Assembly (NCBI GenBank): GCA_025506515.1
Contig: CM046442.1
Coordinates: 14,933,687-14,997,686 of the forward strand
DNA: 64,000 bases
From: Flaveria trinervia
Lineage: Eukaryota; Streptophyta; Magnoliopsida; Asterales; Asteraceae
Direction of reading: 5' to 3'
Positions 58,966 through 64,000 of this stretch are shown here, in pieces; the stretch's first letter is position 1; every line of letters starts with the position of its first letter. The translations under genes and the position numbers were made by a program. The notes under the pieces are model-generated. The model was not told where the DNA came from and searched no databases. It was given only the letters and a program-made list of their open reading frames with translations.

Positions 58966-59324
58966 GCAGCTGTATATATCACCCTATATTTGACTATTTG
59001 TACAGTAAAACCTTTGTTAAATGAAACTTTTGCAAAGGTTGTTTCATGTTAGTTGAGAATCTGTAACTGTGTAATTAACCATCAAAGTAAACATACGTCT
59101 TCAGACCAAATAACAAAGGTTGATAACCAATAAATTTCTGTTATGATCTTCTTTGATTTGACAGTGGGCTCTAGAAGCATTTGCCTTTTAGTTTAAAACC
59201 CTTTTATGAACTAGCAGAATGGGCCGATTTTGATTTCATAACATAAAGCTCAAAGATAGAACTCTTTCATGAGCTTTTATCATTTAACTTTTTACCTTTT
59301 TCACCTACATGCCTATATAAGGGT

Positions 59325-59480
59325 GAACATTGGACAAATGGTAAGGTTGCAGCCTCTCATTGACGGGAGGTCGTGAACTTGAGTCATGGAAACAGACTCG
59401 TGTAGAAGCACAGGATAATGATGTGTGCATCAGGGCCAAAGTGGCCCGACAACCTAAAACATGTCTATAACTTGCGTCAA
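59325..59480 (+). mobile_element. tRNA-derived SINE relic
   Basis: AAATGGTAAGGTTGC (59336-59350) resembles an A box and GGTCGTGAACTTGAGTC (59369-59385) a B box, 33 bases apart, in a sequence of the type GCAGCCTCTCATTGACGGGAGG that I recognise from Au-like plant SINEs. It is truncated or diverged after about 59480. It lies about 360 bases beyond the RING-CH stop codon, so it may fall in the 3' flank or a long UTR. Confidence 0.65.
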
Positions 59481-60180
59481 AATTGGTCATCTGTAGCTTT
59501 TGGTTACATATAAAACTTATTTGATTGCAAAGTAATTAAAGGTGCATAGGCACAAACATACAGCTTTGCGTCCATCATAGCGTTGGTTGCAAGTTCACGC
59601 AAAAAAAAGGTATGAGCATGTCTAAAACAGCTCAAATTGTTCTAAAACATAAGAAATAACCTAGAATCCGCCTAAATTATCCCTAAAACAACCTAACATG
59701 TCTGGAACCTTTAAAAATGGTCCGCTTATGTTGTACGCTTTCCATAAAAAAAAACCTTGCTTTTTAAGCGCCTTGCGTCGAGCCCAAAGCCACCTTAGCC
59801 TTCTACTACTACGTTTGGTTGTATTTAGCATTTTTTAAGGCCGAAATACCTCAAGTGCCTTGCGTTTTTTTACTACCAAAGATGATGTCCAAAAAACAAG
59901 TGATGCCCATGAGGAAAATAAATAAATATTGGTTGTCTGATAATGAAAAAAATCAAGATGTATAATATTCATTCCCACATGATGCAATTGACTATATATT
60001 TATCTCGTAGCACAATTTTTCAATCTTTGCCCATAATCCTAGCCCTAATTGAAAATAGGATCTAATCTTGTTGAATTTCATTCTTAATACATACATGAAG
60101 ATAATAGAGCCCTAATATTAATACAAAAAACAAACATGAGATGCAAAGCTCCAATGGTTTAGACTTTATGAAACCGTCAT
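59481..60180. other. Intergenic DNA downstream of the SINE
   Basis: AT-rich. The phrase GTCTAAAACAGCTCAAATTG and following CCTAAAAC-type words repeat loosely. No gene seen. Confidence 0.4.
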
Positions 60181-60189
60181 TGACGTGAT

Positions 60190-60890
60190 GCACGGTGTGT
60201 TTTTTTACTCGAATCCGAATTTAAACCCGAACAAAATCAACCCGAATCTTATTAAAAACCGGAGCAACCCAACTTGATTAGTACATCATACCGAACCTAA
60301 TTTTTGAATGGTTTGGTATTTGGGTTGTTTCTGTGGAGAGTCGGGTCAACCCGATTAGCCCAATATTAGTTTTTAATAAAGTTCAAGATTAATATATATG
60401 CGAGTGAATTTATATGTGTATTATGTTACCATTTACAAATTTAAAATATGATTTTCTAAACTATATATTTTATTGTTGTGGTTTGATGTTATCATGTGAA
60501 CTTTAAGGATAATCAAAATATAATGTTTTTTTAACATATGAATATGCATAATAAGTGAACGTAAATATGTAAAAACTTTCGAATCAATATGATAAACAAA
60601 GTTATATATTGATAATGCATCCTAAATCTCATACATGTATTTTGATCACATACATATTGATTACACAAATATTTAAGATAACAAAAATTTAAAGTTTAAT
60701 GGTTTAGTCTAAACCTAAAACCAACTAACCAAACCCGAATAGGCCCGAATACCGAAACCCAAAAAGCCGATTAAAAAGTACTTATTTGGTTTGGTTTTCG
60801 GGTTAACTTCCTACACCTAAAAGTTCGAGGAACCCAACCCGGGAACCCGAAACCCGATTAAAACCCGAATGACACCCGTAACGTGACGTG
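60190..60890. repeat. CCCGAA-rich dispersed repeat
   Basis: Starts CTCGAATCCGAATTTAAACC and ends with GGAACCCGAAACCCGATTAA and ACCCGAATGACACCCG. Both ends are rich in AACCCGAA while the centre is plain AT-rich DNA. It resembles non-autonomous elements common in plant intergenic DNA. Family unassigned. Confidence 0.45.
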
Positions 60891-61880
60891 ATGATGACAC
60901 CAACTTGTTCTTCTTTTTCATCTGCTTCTTTTTCTCTTGAGGGTTTCAAGACAATCGTTAGTGGTGGATCGAGGAACTTACTCCTTTGTAGTTATTATAT
61001 TTTGGGTTATTGGATTTTAATAATCCTAAATTTCACTTATTGGCCGGGATTTATCTCAACTCAGTAAATGTTAACAAACACTCCCAAGTTTGAGTTTATT
61101 TTACTCCATAGATCCTTTACTAACTGAGAGTTAACACTGTTAGTTTTTTGATAACGTGGTCTACTTTGGTGGCCAAAACACTAAACAGAAAGTTGAAATC
61201 TATCATCAAATCCATCAAATTTGAAACTTCCGCACCCAAAAACACGTCAATCTCCACCTCCTTATTTGAACCACCTGATTTGTTGGAGGTAGATTTTAGG
61301 TGATGATGTAGGCTAGACAATGGAAACGGACCTAATTGAAACTATACGATGCAAGAGTTGAAAAATGGCTCAACGTTGGCCCCATTTTATAAAAAAACCT
61401 AATGAGGATTAACTCTAAGTTAGTAAGGGATCATTAGAAGAATATAAGTTCAAAGTTAGGAATGCCTGTAAACATTTCTTGTGTTAATATTAATCTCGGT
61501 CAATAAATAAATGTTGAAATTATTAAAATCCAATAACCCTTATATGTTAAATGTTCCAATTTTATAGAAGTGGGTATAAATATTTGTGGTTTGTTCAGGT
61601 CGGGTTAAGTTGGTCATATATTAAAAATATAAATCATTAATAAAAACACAACATCTTGAAATGTAAAAAACACATAATATTCATTTGAGATTTTGAGTTG
61701 AAAAAATATTTAGCGCTGCCTATTATCTCCTTTGTCCAAATATTCAACTATGAATCGCCCTTGTCTTTGATCTCAAGGCCAAGACTTCAAAGTATTAGGC
61801 ATCATAGTTTTTGGCTTTTCTAATTATTGGGCATTTAATAGGTAGTAGGAGTGATTTTTCTAAGGGTTCTAATATAGGGA
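60891..61880. other. Intergenic DNA, nothing recognised
   Basis: AT-rich with one 66-codon ORF on the minus strand (61120-61320) lacking features. A possible inverted pairing exists between ACTAACTGAGAGTTAAC (61121) and GTTAGTAAGGGATC (61419). Confidence 0.4.
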
Positions 61881-61906
61881 CACCCCTTGTGATAAATCGA
61901 CATCCA

Positions 61907-61944
61907 CCTATATGCCGCATATGGGTCCATACGTGGTATATAGG
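61907..61944. repeat. 38-bp palindrome module, copy 1
   Basis: CCTATATGCCGCATATGG, two bases, then CCATACGTGGTATATAGG: 18-base arms with few mismatches. Same plan as copies at 62079 and 63918. Confidence 0.8.
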
Positions 61945-61998
61945 TCCCCCCATTAAATGCCAAACATTTCACGTTACATAAGAAGTTGTCATGGAGGC

Positions 61999-62198
61999 TA
62001 CGTGTTGTATAGGGCCATAAGCCGCGTATAGCTTTTTCAGACGAGAAAACTAGCCAGTCAAATCAATCATTCAGCATGGCTATACGCCGCGTATGGACCC
62101 ATACGTGACGTACAGCCATGCTGAATGATTGATTTGACTTGGCCAGTTTTGTACTTTGAAAGGGCTATACGCGGCTTATGGCCCTATATGACGTGTAG
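61999..62198. repeat. 200-bp inverted repeat (fold-back) centred on a 38-bp palindrome
   Basis: The outer arm TAGGGCCATAAGCCGCGTAT (about 62010) pairs with ATACGCGGCTTATGGCCCTA (about 62167). The inner arm GTCAAATCAATCATTCAGCA (about 62057) pairs with TGCTGAATGATTGATTTGAC (about 62119). The centre 62079-62116 is the 38-bp palindrome GCTATACGCCGCGTATGG...CATACGTGACGTACAGC. Mismatches are few, so the RNA would form a hairpin of about 95 bp. Confidence 0.85.
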
Positions 62199-62261
62199 AG
62201 AGTTACAAAGAAATATTGTCATATATAAACAAAAACTGGTTAGAGAGTTACAAAGAATTGT

Positions 62262-63600
62262 TTGTATCAGGCTGGACTAACTGAAACCAAAATTTTGGCC
62301 AACACACAACAATTAGAGTCGAGAGTCGGTATGCAAATTAAAAAAAATATCTTAAAATCATCAAATAGTTCACCGGATAGACTTGTGAAGTTTATAGATC
62401 AATTGGTAAACGCACAAGAGGTAAATTTAAAAGAAAACTTTAAGACAAGTAAAATTAAAATCATGAATCATCATAAACTCATGCTATTTGATTACCTACG
62501 AGACAGCTCTTGATTTATTAGTTGCCGAAAACACTAGATTTCATGTGATGCACTCAACAAATGCAACATGTGGTCGTCATTTTTCCACTAGTTGTGGCTT
62601 GCCTTGTGCTTGTCGGTCGGACAAAATATGAATATTCTGGTAATAGTCATTCAATATTTATATTTTTTCTAGTTATAGTAACGAATTATATATTACTTAT
62701 AATTTATAATGAAAACACTAAAATTCCATTAAATACAATTGACGTATTTTGGACGAAGCTTGATAAAATTAAACTATTATTATGGTGGATAAAAAAGTCG
62801 ATGTTGAAGAAGAGATGTAACGCGTGAAACAACAAATAATGACACAACCCATCGCTGTAAATAGTTGGAAGGAAAAAATAAAAAAAAAATTGTGTATCCA
62901 TAGAAAAATAACAAAAAAGCACTTGTTGTTCAAACAGATATTCGCGGTCGTCCAACGTTAAAGGTTCAACAATAAAAGCAAGACACTCAACATGCCAAGA
63001 CATAGTTTATATACCGGAAGAACAACTTCAGTGATACTAATGAGTTTTTATCGATAGTCGGAGATCAACAATTAAATAATATAAATTGGTTAAAAACTTG
63101 GATTCCGTCCATCTTTCATCAGTATATTTCACGTATACGAGATGTTCGACCCGATGAAAATTGTGGGTTTCGATCTATAGCTTTAGGCTTAGGGTTTAAT
63201 GAAAATAAGTGGATGTATGTGCGGAAATAAACTTTTAGAGGAGTTGGACAAACATGAATTGGAATACATATAAATTTTCGATACTTTGTACCTCGGACAG
63301 TATAACGAGTTGCATCACACAATAGATTGGCAACGTGTGGAACCTGCACCAGAAGAACATTGGATGATAATGTCGTATATGGAAATAGTGATTGCTCAAA
63401 ATTTTGATGTTATTCTTCATCTATTAGGCAATAATGGATGTCAAACATTGTCCTCTTATGGGCTTATCCGAATAGTATGATGTCTCATGTCGTGTTGATT
63501 GTTTATGTTAACAATCATCATTTCGTTCATGTTAAATTAGATGGAGATTATCCGATGTCTACATTAAGTAATCTTTGGATTCTTAACTGAAACGTATGTG
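62262..63600 (+). pseudogene. Decayed MULE/FAR1-type transposon gene with an OTU cysteine-protease domain
   Basis: Fragments in all three forward frames. An 83-codon ORF at 62262 has KFIDQLVNAQEVNLKENF. Near 62870-63000 residues like KKCVSI, RGRPTL and KARHS recall the tail of MULE/FAR1 proteins. From 63080: NWLKTWIPSIFHQYISRI, RPDENCGFRSIALGLGFNEN (nucleophile Cys in DENCGFR), KWMYVRK; then 63286-63480 HWMIMSYMEIVIAQNFDVILHL; then NNHHFVHVKLDGDYPM, with the expected His in HHFVHV near 63530. This order matches OTU-like domains known from plant Mutator-like elements. Stops and shifts (63228, 63480 and others) make it dead. Confidence 0.65.
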
Positions 63601-63910
63601 TTGCAGAATGGGTGATTATGTATATAATTCGCATCTCGGAATACAACGTAATAATAGAAAATAATCGAGAAACCCCAGCTTATATAAATTTATTTTAATT
63701 CAAAACTATTAAAATTTAATATGCTTGTATTATATTTTATTATTTTATTTGTATCTCTTGGATATTCCCAATGTTAAAATAGTTTAACTTCAATTTTTAA
63801 AACTTTAGTGAATATATAAAATTAAAATGTAAATGTTAAAATTCAAAATATATTTTCAGAAAATACAATTCAAAATTCAAAAAATATATAAAAAATTAAA
63901 TTAAAAAAAT
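63601..63910. other. AT-rich DNA right of the OTU relic
   Basis: Runs of A and T with TTAAAAT and AAAATTCAAAAT words. Nothing recognised. Confidence 0.5.
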
Positions 63911-63917
63911 AAATGCA

Positions 63918-63955
63918 GCTATACGCCACGTATGGGGCCATACGCGGCGTATAGC
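63918..63955. repeat. 38-bp palindrome module, copy 3
   Basis: GCTATACGCCACGTATGG, two bases, then CCATACGCGGCGTATAGC: 18-base arms with one mismatch. It sits on the other side of the OTU relic from copies 1 and 2. Confidence 0.9.
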
Positions 63956-64000
63956 TCTTCGGACCAGGTATGTATTTTGGACTTTTTGCATTTTGACCCT

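Noticed and set aside
59336..59385. A genuine tRNA gene
   Set aside because: A and B boxes are present, but no cloverleaf with acceptor and anticodon stems can be formed. A SINE head fits better.
59305..59490. 61-codon minus-strand ORF
   Set aside because: It is the antisense of the SINE relic and has no coding features.

Overview
This window is nuclear DNA of a flowering plant. It is AT-rich and about two thirds retrotransposon. It carries one clearly recognisable spliced host gene, a RING-CH (RINGv/MARCH-type) E3 ligase-like gene at 55793-58965. The Sirevirus-type copia elements with an extra ORF after pol, the tRNA-derived SINE and the palindrome-rich MULE/OTU relic suggest a eudicot, probably Asteraceae. 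That placement is inference from family resemblance, not a database result.

Region A (1-31593) is a three-deep nest of Ty1/copia elements of Sirevirus type. The outermost, element 0, is on the minus strand and runs from its 5' LTR at 30782-31593 leftward past base 1. Element 1 (minus, 1863-24855) inserted into the RNase H segment of element 0 and is flanked by the target duplication CAGGA. Element 2 (plus, 14038-24748) inserted into the 5' LTR of element 1 and is flanked by TCTTC. Elements 1 and 2 belong to one family in opposite orientation. All three carry gag with a CCHC knuckle, pol (protease, integrase, RT, RNase H) and an env-position ORF downstream of pol. Stops and frameshifts break every reading frame, so none is autonomous.

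Region B (31594-37507) is AT-rich intergenic DNA with a candidate 74-codon gene (33946-34170, minus), degenerate dispersed repeats, a 21-bp minisatellite and an AT microsatellite.

Region C (37508-52238) is a second three-deep nest. A 4.6-kb Tork-like copia (element 4, minus, 268-bp LTRs) is interrupted by an 8.1-kb copia (element 3, minus, about 935-bp LTRs, duplication GTTCT). The gag gene of element 3 is in turn interrupted by a 2.08-kb Ty3/gypsy-like solo LTR (44861-46939, duplication TTGTT/TTATT).

Region D (52239-64000) is the gene-bearing part. It holds a GC-rich MITE-like block (about 53270-54210), the RING-CH gene in seven inferred exons with a repeat in its large intron, a SINE relic just downstream, a degenerate CCCGAA-type repeat, and at the right edge 38-bp palindrome modules flanking a decayed MULE-type gene with an OTU cysteine-protease domain. 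Apart from the RING-CH gene and possibly the small ORF in region B, the reading frames seen here are remains of mobile elements.
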